Shown: positions 1-5,702 of the stretch, one piece after another | Layout of the letters: each line of letters begins with the position of its first letter | Position numbering within the stretch: position 1 is the stretch's first letter | Source of the DNA: Moraxella lacunata | GTDB taxonomy: Bacteria; Pseudomonadota; Gammaproteobacteria; Pseudomonadales; Moraxellaceae | Length of the DNA stretch: 5,705 nt | NCBI RefSeq assembly: GCF_002027545.1 | Contig: NZ_MXAN01000134.1 | Span: 1 to 5,705, forward strand | Direction of reading: 5' to 3' | The notes under the pieces: model-generated | What the model was told of the DNA's origin: nothing | The model's input: only the letters and a program-made list of their open reading frames with translations | Databases searched by the model: none | Position numbers and translations under genes: made by a program

Positions 1-66
1 TTAAAAAATCCATAAAAATCTAGGTTTGAAAAGAAGTCTAATGATTTTAATGGTTGCTACCCTTTT

Positions 67-95
67 AAAAAAATCGTTTATTGCAGGCGGGCAAT
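67..95 (-). terminator. possible weak terminator after the small J-domain gene
   Basis: On the minus strand, just past the stop of the J-domain gene, ATTGC and GCAAT (80-84 and 91-95) can form a 5-bp stem with a 6-nt loop. A run of seven T (67-73 read on the minus strand) follows after 6 nt. The stem is short and the T-run is not directly abutting it, so this is only a candidate. The rest of 1-129 is AT-rich and holds no gene I can support. Confidence 0.22.
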
Positions 96-129
96 TTTAT
101 TTTCTATTGTGCGATTTTATGTCAATAAA

Positions 130-795
130 TTACCCTTGCACCCGCACCACAAACCACACCGCCACCCCGCCCATAGTCAGCTTGATTTGTGAGCCGTCTG
201 TCAAGCCCTGTGGCAAGGTGGTGCGAATGGTCTGACCGTTGTGGGTAAAGGTTATCTGTCCGCCATGTATGGCAAGCTCTGGCGTGATGACAAGGGTGGG
301 CGTGGTTTGGGCGGTGCTGTGATTAGCATTGGGATTAAAATTGGGCTTGGAATTAGCATTAGCATTGGGAGTATGGGTTGCCATAAGGTCATTAAATTTG
401 CCAAATAAAGTTTTGGCGTTTTTGATAAAGACAGGCTTTAATTCATGCTCGGCAAACTGGGCAAAAGCGGTCGCTTGGCGTTCTAGCTTTTTTAAATTTG
501 CCATGACGGTGGGGGATTTTTGTAGGTTGTAGCGAGCGGTGGTGGCGACCTTGTGGGCGATTTTGCCAGTCGTGCTAAAATAAACGGCATGATACACGTC
601 ATATTTGGCACGCTTTTTGGGGTCTTTTAAGGTGGCATAGGCTTCGTTAATCAGCACGATGTATCCGCTCTCGCCTGCTCTGTCGGGGTGGTGGGTTTGG
701 GCAAGTTGGCGATAGGCTTTTTTGATTTGCCCGATATCTGCCGATTTTGACACGCCCAAAATGGCGTAATAGTCGTGTTTGGGGGGTTGTTTCAT
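130..795 (-). CDS. small J-domain protein with DnaJ C-terminal-like segment
   Basis: This is a probable Hsp40-type co-chaperone that would stimulate the ATPase of DnaK (Hsp70) in the cytoplasm. The 221-residue product opens with a J-domain at about residues 8-67. It contains DYYAILGV, a basic helix II (KKAYRQLA) and the HPD signature at 36-38, which is the motif contacting Hsp70. A basic helical stretch (about 75-135) follows, then a low-complexity Asn-rich linker (about 143-160). The C-terminal segment (about 166-217; LVITPELAIHGG, then LPQGLTDGSQIKL) resembles one beta-sandwich repeat of the DnaJ C-terminal substrate-binding region. There is no G/F region and no CxxCxGxG zinc finger, so it is neither DnaJ nor a standard CbpA (which has a G/F region and two C-terminal domains). 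The ATG at 795 places the J-domain at the N-terminus as usual, but I see no clear Shine-Dalgarno sequence. It is transcribed in the same direction as yheS, 242 bp downstream of it. The J-domain is certain; the partner and clients are inferred. Confidence 0.9.
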   Translation of the reverse strand: MKQPPKHDYYAILGVSKSADIGQIKKAYRQLAQTHHPDRAGESGYIVLINEAYATLKDPKKRAKYDVYHAVYFSTTGKIAHKVATTARYNLQKSPTVMANLKKLERQATAFAQFAEHELKPVFIKNAKTLFGKFNDLMATHTPNANANSKPNFNPNANHSTAQTTPTLVITPELAIHGGQITFTHNGQTIRTTLPQGLTDGSQIKLTMGGVAVWFVVRVQG

Positions 796-840
796 TTTTA
801 ATGGGTTTGGTAAATGGGGTTTTGATGATTTAATGTGGTT

Positions 841-1016
841 TGTAGGGGTAAATCACATTTATCCTTTATTTTAAATATAGTCATTTAACCTCAAAATACA
901 CCAACGGGCGTGTTCAACACGCCCCTACAAAAATGTTTTCAAAATTTAGCATTGGTGCAAATTGGGGTTAATTTACCATAAAATCTGATTTGGGGCGAAT
1001 GTGATTCGCCCCTATA
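841..1016. repeat. cluster of three related short palindromes with flanking inverted repeats
   Basis: Three GC-headed palindromes sit in the gap between yheS and the J-domain gene. One is at 846-864 (8-bp stem including one G-T pair, loop CAC). The second is at 906-924 (GGGCGTGTT and AACACGCCC around a single C). The third is at 992-1012 (GGGGCGAAT and ATTCGCCCC around GTG). The outer arms 841-859 and 998-1016 are inverted repeats matching at 16 of 19 positions. TGTAGGGG at 841-848 is also the exact reverse complement of CCCCTACA at 922-929. No transposase or open frame lies inside. It looks like a REP- or MITE-type dispersed repeat. The hairpin at 992-1012, about 26 nt past the yheS stop, might also stabilise or end that transcript, although no strong T-run follows it on the minus strand. 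Confidence 0.65.
868..896 (-). promoter_or_regulatory. candidate sigma70-like promoter for the J-domain gene
   Basis: Read on the minus strand, TTTTGA (896-891) and TAAAAT (873-868) are separated by 17 nt, about 70 nt before the start codon at 795. The -35 match is poor and the region is generally AT-rich. The gap is long enough for an own promoter, but read-through from yheS is also possible. Confidence 0.22.
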
Positions 1017-1037
1017 CGCCTGATTTCAATATTAAAA

Positions 1038-2963
1038 TCACTCTTCCAACGCTCGCTCCAACGTCTCCAACTCGTCCATTGCCATAAGCAGACTCTCTTC
1101 GGTGTCGTTTAGCTGTTTTTGTGTTTGGCTTTGGTCGGTAAGCAGATTCATGAGTTTGTCTTTTTGGTCGTCATCATACAGGGCGGTGTCCGATAGGGCG
1201 GTTTCAATCTCGGCAAGTTTCGCCCCTAGCGTGTCCAGCTCTTTTTCTAGTTTGTCAATTTGCTTACGCAAGGGAGCGGTTTTTTGGCGGTTTTCGGCAT
1301 TTTTTTTACGGATTTCTTCTTTGGTTAGGGCAGGTTTGTCCGATGTGTCGTCTGCCGTTGGGGGCGGATTGTTCGCTTTGTTTTGGGCGAGTTTGGCAAG
1401 GCGAGCTTGTCTTAGGTGCTCAGCATAGTCCGCCATGTCTCCTGTGAACTCGTCCGCCCGCCCGTTTGCGACCAATATCAAGCTGTCGCACACAGATGTG
1501 ATGAGACCACGGTCGTGCGATACCAAGATTAACGCACCGTCAAAGTCTTGCAAGGCGAGCATGAGTGCGTTTCGCATGGATAGGTCTAGGTGGTTGGTCG
1601 GCTCGTCTAGCACCAGCACGTTGGGGCGTTGCCAGACGATAAGAGCAAGGGTAAGCCGTGCCTTTTCGCCCCCAGAAAACAGACGGCAAGGCGTGTCAAT
1701 CTTATCGCCACGAAAATCAAAACTCCCCAAAAACGCCCGCAAATCGGCGTCTGATGTCGTCCCTGCCAGTCGCCGAAGCAGGATAAGCGGGGTGGCGGAC
1801 TCATCAAGTGTGTCCATTTGGTGTTGATTAAAATAGCCAAGCATGAGATTATCAGACGCTCGGTGCGTGCCTGAAAGTAGCGGTAAATCGCCCACGAGTG
1901 CCTTAATTAGCGTACTTTTGCCCGCCCCATTTGCCCCCAATACGCCAAGCCGTGTGTCGGGCGTGATTTGTAAGTTTATCTTGGTTATCAAAGGTTTATC
2001 ATAGCCGATAGATGCGTTATCTAGCGTGATGAGTGGACTTGCCATGTGCGTGGGCGGATAAAAGCGAAAATCAAACCCACTGTCTGCCATGACAGGGGCG
2101 ATGTCGGTCATGCGGTCAAGCTGTTTGAGACGGCTTTGGGCTTGTTTGGCTTTGCTGGCTTTGGCACGAAAACGGCGAATGAAGTCTTCTAGGCGGGCTT
2201 TGGTTGCTTGTTGTTTGGCAAAGGCGGACTGCTGTTGTTCTAGTCGCTCGGCTCGGGTGCGAACGAACTGGCTATAATTGCCCGTATATAGGTTAATTTT
2301 GCCCTGCTCTATGTGCAAGATATGTCCGCACACGCCGTCCAAAAATTCTTGGTCATGGCTGATGAGCAAAATCAAGCCGTCAAATTTAAGCAGCCACTCT
2401 TCTAACCACAAAATCGCATCCAAATCCAAGTGGTTGGTCGGCTCGTCAAGCAGTAACACGTCCGCTCGGTGCATGAGCGTGCGAGCAAGGTTTAGACGCA
2501 TACGCCAACCGCCTGAGAACTCACGCACCATGCGAGTATGTTCATGTTCGCCAAATCCTAGCCCTGACAAAATCTGCCCTGCCTTAGACGGGGTACGATA
2601 GCCGTCTATCTCATCAAACCTTTGGTAAATGGGGGCGATGTCATGCTCGGATAGGGCAGATTGGTTTTGGATTTTGTTGTTAAGATGATACCACTCATCA
2701 TCGCCAGATAACACATAATCAAGGGCAGTCTGCTCGCTGGCATGAACTTCTTGTTTCATGTGAGCAATTTGCCAATCCTTTGGTACGTCAATCTGCCCCA
2801 CGTCCGTGCCATGCTCGCCCAATATCGTGGCGAACAGTGTGGATTTGCCGGTGCCGTTGTTGCCTGTTAAGCCGATGCGTTGCCCTTTGTGGAGCTGGGC
2901 ATCAAATTCACTAAACAGCAAGCGTCCGTCTCGGCGGACAGCGACATTTTTAAATTCTATCAT
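1038..2963 (-). CDS. yheS: ABC-F family ATPase YheS
   Basis: This is a soluble ABC-F protein with two ATP-binding cassettes and no membrane domain. The family binds the ribosomal E site and modulates stalled or slow translation. The 641-residue length and overall sequence match YheS (about 637 residues in E. coli) rather than Uup, EttA or YbiT. Cassette 1 has Walker A GNNGTGKST (34-42), signature FSGGW (149-153), Walker B ending LLLDEP (170-175) and switch His203. The inter-domain linker (about 235-305, rich in Arg, Lys and Gln, with FRAKASKAKQAQSRLK) is the P-site tRNA interaction motif. Cassette 2 has Walker A GANGAGKST (343-351), signature FSGGEKARL (429-437), Walker B VLVLDEP (449-455) and His483. 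A charged, coiled-coil-prone C-terminal extension covers about 515-641. All catalytic residues are present, so it should be active. The ATG at 2963 gives the canonical N-terminus (MIEFKNVAVRRDGR), but no good Shine-Dalgarno sequence precedes it. It is divergent from erpA. Confidence 0.95.
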   Translation of the reverse strand: MIEFKNVAVRRDGRLLFSEFDAQLHKGQRIGLTGNNGTGKSTLFATILGEHGTDVGQIDVPKDWQIAHMKQEVHASEQTALDYVLSGDDEWYHLNNKIQNQSALSEHDIAPIYQRFDEIDGYRTPSKAGQILSGLGFGEHEHTRMVREFSGGWRMRLNLARTLMHRADVLLLDEPTNHLDLDAILWLEEWLLKFDGLILLISHDQEFLDGVCGHILHIEQGKINLYTGNYSQFVRTRAERLEQQQSAFAKQQATKARLEDFIRRFRAKASKAKQAQSRLKQLDRMTDIAPVMADSGFDFRFYPPTHMASPLITLDNASIGYDKPLITKINLQITPDTRLGVLGANGAGKSTLIKALVGDLPLLSGTHRASDNLMLGYFNQHQMDTLDESATPLILLRRLAGTTSDADLRAFLGSFDFRGDKIDTPCRLFSGGEKARLTLALIVWQRPNVLVLDEPTNHLDLSMRNALMLALQDFDGALILVSHDRGLITSVCDSLILVANGRADEFTGDMADYAEHLRQARLAKLAQNKANNPPPTADDTSDKPALTKEEIRKKNAENRQKTAPLRKQIDKLEKELDTLGAKLAEIETALSDTALYDDDQKDKLMNLLTDQSQTQKQLNDTEESLLMAMDELETLERALEE

Positions 2964-2999
2964 GATAATTCAATGTGCAAAATAAGTTAAAAATTCTCT

Positions 3000-3005
3000 A
3001 TTATA
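3000..3005 (-). promoter_or_regulatory. -10 element of candidate yheS promoter
   Basis: The minus strand reads GGTATAAT (3007-3000), whose perfect TATAAT lies 36 nt before the yheS start codon. No convincing -35 hexamer lies 16-18 nt upstream. The implied leader is short, roughly 30 nt. It is arranged back to back with the erpA -10 element at 3038-3043, so the two -35 regions would share the same spacer DNA. Confidence 0.45.
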
Positions 3006-3034
3006 CCTTGTATCGCTAAAATTTGGGCTTATTA

Positions 3035-3043
3035 TGGTATAAT
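3035..3043 (+). promoter_or_regulatory. extended -10 promoter of erpA
   Basis: TGG followed by TATAAT (3035-3043) is a consensus extended -10 element (TGnTATAAT), which can work without a good -35 box. None is obvious here. It lies 40 nt before the erpA start, giving a leader of about 30 nt that contains a purine-rich ribosome binding site, AAGAGA (3072-3077), 6 nt before the ATG. Confidence 0.6.
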
Positions 3044-3083
3044 TATCCCTAAGAATTGTAAAAATTTTAACAAGAGAAAAACC

Positions 3084-3416
3084 ATGCAAAACGTCATGAC
3101 CCTAACCGACAACGCCGCCAAAAAATTACAAAAACTAAAAGACGCCGAAGGCAATCACGAGCTCATGCTTCGGGTCTATGTAACAGGCGGGGGCTGTTCG
3201 GGCTTCTCCTACGGCTTTGATTTTGCCGATGAGCTAGACGATGACGATGCCACCTTTGACAATGGTGATGCCACGCTCGTGGTGGACAGTCTAAGCTATC
3301 AGTACCTGCACGGCTCAACGATTGACTATATCGAAGGGCTTGAAGGCTCTCGCTTTGTCGTGGATAACCCCAACGCCACGACTACTTGTGGTTGTGGGTC
3401 GTCTTTTTCGATTTAG
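3084..3416 (+). CDS. erpA: iron-sulfur cluster insertion protein ErpA
   Basis: This is an A-type carrier that receives [2Fe-2S] or [4Fe-4S] clusters from the Isc/Suf scaffold machinery and delivers them to apo-enzymes; in E. coli these include IspG and IspH of isoprenoid synthesis. The 110 residues form a single HesB/IscA domain with the three invariant cluster ligands Cys38 (in GGGCSGF), Cys102 and Cys104 (in CGCG). The [17 protein letters not shown] segment and the CGCGSSFSI ending are characteristic of ErpA rather than IscA or SufA. An Asp-rich stretch (DELDDDD, 49-55) sits in a loop that is usually acidic. The start at 3084 has an AAGAGA site 6 nt upstream; the Met at residue 5 is a less likely alternative. 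It is a monocistronic gene: divergent from yheS, convergent with the DUF2939 gene and followed by its own terminator. Confidence 0.96.
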   Translation: MQNVMTLTDNAAKKLQKLKDAEGNHELMLRVYVTGGGCSGFSYGFDFADELDDDDATFDNGDATLVVDSLSYQYLHGSTIDYIEGLEGSRFVVDNPNATTTCGCGSSFSI

Positions 3417-3450
3417 GTTGATTAAGATTGATTAAGATTGATTAAGATTG
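3411..3450 (+). repeat. 10-bp tandem repeat overlapping the erpA stop codon
   Basis: Three perfect copies of ATTAAGATTG lie head to tail at 3421-3430, 3431-3440 and 3441-3450. The ten bases before them (3411-3420, containing the last erpA codon and its TAG stop) match the unit at 8 of 10 positions and look like a degenerate first copy. The array is therefore about four units long and begins inside the coding sequence. AAGATT of the last copy (3444-3449) can also pair with AATCTT at 3460-3465. Confidence 0.85.
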
Positions 3451-3474
3451 GGGTGTGCTAATCTTGTTGTAACC

Positions 3475-3501
3475 AAACCGTCTTAATGGCGGTTTTGTTT
3501 T
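3475..3501 (+). terminator. Rho-independent terminator of erpA
   Basis: AAACCGTC (3475-3482) pairs with GGCGGTTT (3488-3495), with one T-G wobble, around the loop TTAAT. A T-rich tail continues to 3501 with one interrupting G. It lies 58 nt past the erpA stop and just before the end of the convergent DUF2939 gene. On the minus strand the tail is poorer (TTTGGTT), so bidirectional function is possible but weaker. Confidence 0.7.
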
Positions 3502-3508
3502 GTGTTAA

Positions 3509-4162
3509 TCAAGGCAGAACAACATTAACTATCTGCCAGTCTAGTACTTGATGACGGTGCATGACGATGGTATAGGGCTTATCTTTGATGGTGGTGGCGA
3601 CTTCAAAGCAGTTGATACCACAGTACGACAGCTTGGGCTGGGTCGGCTGTCCGATGTTGTCGCTTGTCTTGGCGGCGATGGCGGTTTTTTGGTTATCGAT
3701 GGCGATGTTCATGTCGCCTGTGCTGATGTAGTCGGTGAGTAGGCGTTCAGTATCGACATAACCGCCAAACAAGGCAATGCCCACAAGCATGGGCTCACTC
3801 TCGGGCTGAACGTCGCCTTGGGCAAGCCGAGTTAGATTCTCAGGGGTAACGCCCTTATCCACGGCAGTATTGATAAAGCTGTGGGCGATGGTGTTAAGTT
3901 TGGCACCATCTAGCCCAAGCAGTCCACCAAAGAGTGACAAGCCCTGCACCACGTCGTTAGAGCCAAGCCAGTTATCCGTTTTGGTGATGAGCTGATGTTT
4001 TAGGTTTGGGCGTAGTGTCTCAAAGTCTATGCTGTTGATGATGGGAGTATAGTCGCCATTGTCATAAGCGTTTTTTAGGGTGTAGAGCTTATAATAAGGC
4101 GAGCCTGCCACGATGATAAGGGCGATGATGGCAAGTGCCAAGAGCAGTTTGGTGATTTTCAT
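3509..4162 (-). CDS. DUF2939 family membrane-anchored protein
   Basis: This is a conserved protein of unknown function. The chosen start at 4162 gives 217 residues. Lys2 and Lys5 lead into a hydrophobic segment at about residues 6-19, followed directly by SPYYKLYTLKNAYDNGDY. That layout (one N-terminal membrane helix, an SPYY-type motif, then 'short-segment, Asp-Phe, Leu-Arg' at about 44-51) and the ending WQIVNVVLP are typical of DUF2939. The bulk should be periplasmic, anchored by the uncleaved helix. Cys181 and Cys185 could form a disulfide there. A longer frame opens at 4336, but its extra 58 residues precede the membrane helix, are not family-like and would overlap the dnaJ promoter region, so I reject it. 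No clear Shine-Dalgarno sequence precedes 4162. The gene is convergent with erpA and divergent from dnaJ; the neighbours do not reveal a role. Confidence 0.82.
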   Translation of the reverse strand: MKITKLLLALAIIALIIVAGSPYYKLYTLKNAYDNGDYTPIINSIDFETLRPNLKHQLITKTDNWLGSNDVVQGLSLFGGLLGLDGAKLNTIAHSFINTAVDKGVTPENLTRLAQGDVQPESEPMLVGIALFGGYVDTERLLTDYISTGDMNIAIDNQKTAIAAKTSDNIGQPTQPKLSYCGINCFEVATTIKDKPYTIVMHRHQVLDWQIVNVVLP

Positions 4163-4243
4163 AAACACAGGATGATAATAGGGATAATGCGGGGTATTTT
4201 GCCATAAATTTTTGAAAATTGGTAAAAAATCACACCAATCACG

Positions 4244-4273
4244 CTTGATAAATGGCATAAAAGCACCATAAAT
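4244..4273 (+). promoter_or_regulatory. candidate heat-shock (sigma32) promoter of dnaJ, overlapping a sigma70-like one
   Basis: CTTGAT (4244-4249) is followed after 14 nt by CACCATAAAT (4264-4273). This fits the RpoH pattern (CTTGAA, 13-14 nt, CCCCATnT) with one mismatch in each core hexamer (CTTGAT; CACCAT). The same bases also fit a sigma70 promoter: TTGATA (4245-4250), 17 nt, ATAAAT (4268-4273). It ends 75 nt before the dnaJ ATG, leaving a leader of about 65-70 nt. Heat-shock control of dnaJ is well established in gammaproteobacteria; its use here is inferred from the sequence. Confidence 0.5.
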
Positions 4274-4299
4274 AGGCAAATTTTTTATTTTTGCGAATC

Positions 4300-4317
4300 G
4301 TGACCTTTTTGGGTCGC
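4300..4317 (+). promoter_or_regulatory. hairpin in the dnaJ leader
   Basis: GTGACC (4300-4305) pairs with GGTCGC (4312-4317), with one T-G wobble, around a TTTTTG loop. It lies in the predicted dnaJ leader, 21 nt before the AGGA ribosome binding site (4339-4342, 6 nt from the ATG). It does not cover that site, so a thermosensor role is not evident. It may only stabilise the leader or be incidental. Confidence 0.28.
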
Positions 4318-4348
4318 CTAAGTAGCCAAAAGCCAATCAGGACAACAC

Positions 4349-5539
4349 ATGAGTAAAGATTTTTATACCATTTTGGGCGTGGACAAGTCGGCAGACGATA
4401 AAGAGATTAAAAAAGCCTACCGCCGTCTTGCGATGAAATATCACCCCGACAAAAACCCAGACGACCCAAGTGCCGAAGAAAAATTCAAAGAAGCAACGAT
4501 GGCGTATGAAGTACTGTCGGACGCCCAAAAACGTGCCACTTATGACCGTATGGGACACAGTGCCTTTGAGCAGGGCATGAACAACGGTGGTTTTGGCAAT
4601 GCTGGCGGATTTAGTGCTGACGACCTAAACGACATCTTTGGTAGTTTCTTTGGCGGTGGGGCTCGTGGTGGCTTTAGTGGCGGTGGCGGTTTTGGCGACA
4701 TCTTTGGTGATATGTTCGGCAACTCTCGTGGCTCTTCTCGTGCTAGCAAAGGAGCGGATTTGCTCTACCAAATCAGTCTCACCCTAGAAGAAGCGGTAGC
4801 TGGCTGTAAAAAAGAAATCACATACAGCACGAGCGTTCACTGTGAGACCTGCGATGGTAAAGGGGTAAAGTCTGCCAGCGATGTCGTCAGCTGTCCTACC
4901 TGTGGCGGACATGGTCAGGTGCGTGTCCAACAGGGCTTTTTTGTCATGCAACAAACCTGCCCTGACTGCCGCGGCACTGGCAAAAAAATCAAAAACCCCT
5001 GCCCTGATTGTCATGGCAAAGGCAAACAGCACAAATCTCAGACCCTAGAAGTCTCCATCCCTGCTGGCGTGGACAATGGCGACCGTGTCCGCCTATCAGG
5101 CAAGGGCGAAGCGGGCGACAATGGCATGCCAAATGGTGACTTGTATGTTGAGATTCATGTCAAACCGCACGACATCTTTACCAGAAATGGGGCGGATTTG
5201 CACCTTGATATTCCTGTCAATATCGCCACCGCCACACTTGGCGATGAAGTAGAAATCCCCACGTTGGGCGGTGGTCGCCTAAAAATCAAAGTTGCCGAAG
5301 GCACCCAAAGTGGCAAAGTGTTGCGTGTGCGTGGCAAGGGTGTAATGACCGTGCGTGGTGGCATGCAGGGCGACTTGCTGTGCAAAATCATCATTGAGAC
5401 ACCCACCAATTTGACTAGCGAACAAAAATCCTTGCTTGAGCAATTTGCCAAAACCCTAAATAGCGACAACGGAGCAAGTGCCAAAAAAAAGGGGTTTTTT
5501 GACAAAATCAAAGATGAAGTTAAAGACATTTTTGATTAA
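4349..5539 (+). CDS. dnaJ: chaperone protein DnaJ (class A Hsp40)
   Basis: This is a cytoplasmic co-chaperone that binds unfolded clients and hands them to DnaK while stimulating its ATPase, working with GrpE. All class A parts are present in 396 residues (E. coli has 376). The J-domain is at 4-69 with HPD at 32-34. The Gly/Phe-rich linker covers about 75-130 and includes two DIFG copies, the autoinhibitory DIF motifs. Four zinc-binding repeats start at Cys165 (CETCDGKG), Cys182 (CPTCGGHG), Cys204 (CPDCRGTG) and Cys218 (CPDCHGKG). C-terminal domains I and II cover about 230-355. The tail is charged ([18 protein letters not shown], 379-396). The start has AGGA at 4339-4342, 6 nt upstream. dnaK and grpE are not adjacent in this window, unlike E. 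coli where dnaK directly precedes dnaJ. A run of eight A at 5483-5490 in the tail includes an in-frame A AAA AAG heptamer that could cause slippage. The gene is monocistronic, followed by its own terminator. Confidence 0.98.
   Translation: MSKDFYTILGVDKSADDKEIKKAYRRLAMKYHPDKNPDDPSAEEKFKEATMAYEVLSDAQKRATYDRMGHSAFEQGMNNGGFGNAGGFSADDLNDIFGSFFGGGARGGFSGGGGFGDIFGDMFGNSRGSSRASKGADLLYQISLTLEEAVAGCKKEITYSTSVHCETCDGKGVKSASDVVSCPTCGGHGQVRVQQGFFVMQQTCPDCRGTGKKIKNPCPDCHGKGKQHKSQTLEVSIPAGVDNGDRVRLSGKGEAGDNGMPNGDLYVEIHVKPHDIFTRNGADLHLDIPVNIATATLGDEVEIPTLGGGRLKIKVAEGTQSGKVLRVRGKGVMTVRGGMQGDLLCKIIIETPTNLTSEQKSLLEQFAKTLNSDNGASAKKKGFFDKIKDEVKDIFD
5485..5491 (+). other. candidate -1 slippery heptamer in dnaJ
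   Basis: A AAA AAG lies in the zero frame, as the last base of codon 379 plus codons 380-381. It is the same heptamer as in E. coli dnaX. An SD-like GGAG (5471-5474) ends 10 nt upstream, similar to the dnaX stimulator. A -1 shift would add Gly-Val-Phe and stop at TGA (5500-5502), making a 384-residue DnaJ without its last 12 residues. No strong downstream stem-loop is evident, so function is speculative. Confidence 0.3.
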
Positions 5540-5555
5540 ACCTAACTTTTCAAAC

Positions 5556-5590
5556 AAAACACGGTAAAATTTTACCGTGTTTTTTATTTT
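5556..5590 (+). terminator. strong Rho-independent terminator of dnaJ
   Basis: A perfect palindrome starts 16 nt past the dnaJ stop. The arm AACACGGTAAAA (5558-5569) is the exact reverse complement of TTTTACCGTGTT (5570-5581), extended by two more A-T pairs on the outside. It runs into TTTTTATTTT. The central A-T pairs would form the loop over a CACGGT/ACCGTG core. The symmetric A- and T-tracts mean it could also stop transcription coming from the right. Confidence 0.9.
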
Positions 5591-5618
5591 TGGTGGCAGC
5601 CTAAAAAGTATGCCAAAC

Positions 5619-5702
5619 TAGGTTTTCCGTTCGCTCTGAGCCATGCCTGCGAGTCGGAAAACCGTTATGAGCAGGCAATAGTTTTCCGTTCCAAAAAACC
5701 TA
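5619..5702. repeat. interleaved inverted and direct repeats downstream of dnaJ
   Basis: This 84-bp block beyond the dnaJ terminator contains no open frame I can support. TAGGTTTT (5619-5626) is inverted at AAAACCTA (5695-5702). GGTTTTCCG (5621-5629) is inverted at CGGAAAACC (5655-5663). GTTTTCCGTTC occurs directly repeated at 5622-5632 and 5681-5691. TGCCTGC (5644-5650) is inverted at GCAGGCA (5671-5677), so the two pairings cross each other. It may be a dispersed repeat element or a structured RNA leader of a gene beyond the window; the sequence alone cannot decide. Confidence 0.6.

Noticed and set aside
26..235. Short rightward open frame at the left edge
   Set aside because: Its second half is antisense to the J-domain gene, it has no recognisable domain, and the frame is composed of low-complexity AT-rich sequence.
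1102..2601. Several rightward open frames (1102-1428, 1435-1827, 2089-2277, 2278-2601)
   Set aside because: All lie antisense to the intact, strongly family-matched yheS. Their Ser- and Arg-rich compositions are typical of antisense shadows.
1038..2963. Antibiotic-resistance ABC-F or Uup/EttA identity for the ABC-F gene
   Set aside because: The length, the FRAKASKAKQAQSRLK linker and the C-terminal coiled extension fit YheS. EttA is shorter (about 555 residues), and resistance ABC-F proteins differ in linker length and host range.
3006..3035. IscR binding site between yheS and erpA
   Set aside because: The region has scattered similarity (for example AAGCCC on the minus strand), but it does not fit the symmetric type 1 or type 2 consensus well enough to call.
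4219..4238. TTGGT/ACCAA inverted repeat as an operator
   Set aside because: It has only a 5-bp arm with a 10-nt gap in AT-rich DNA, so it is expected by chance.
4163..4336. N-terminal extension of the DUF2939 gene to an ATG at 4336
   Set aside because: The added 58 residues would precede the membrane-anchor helix, do not look like the family and run through the dnaJ promoter and leader. The Met at 4162 sits immediately before Lys-Ile-Thr-Lys and the hydrophobic segment.
4540..5529. Leftward open frames opposite dnaJ
   Set aside because: They mirror the G/F linker (giving Pro-rich protein) and the C-terminal domains of dnaJ, which is complete and in frame.
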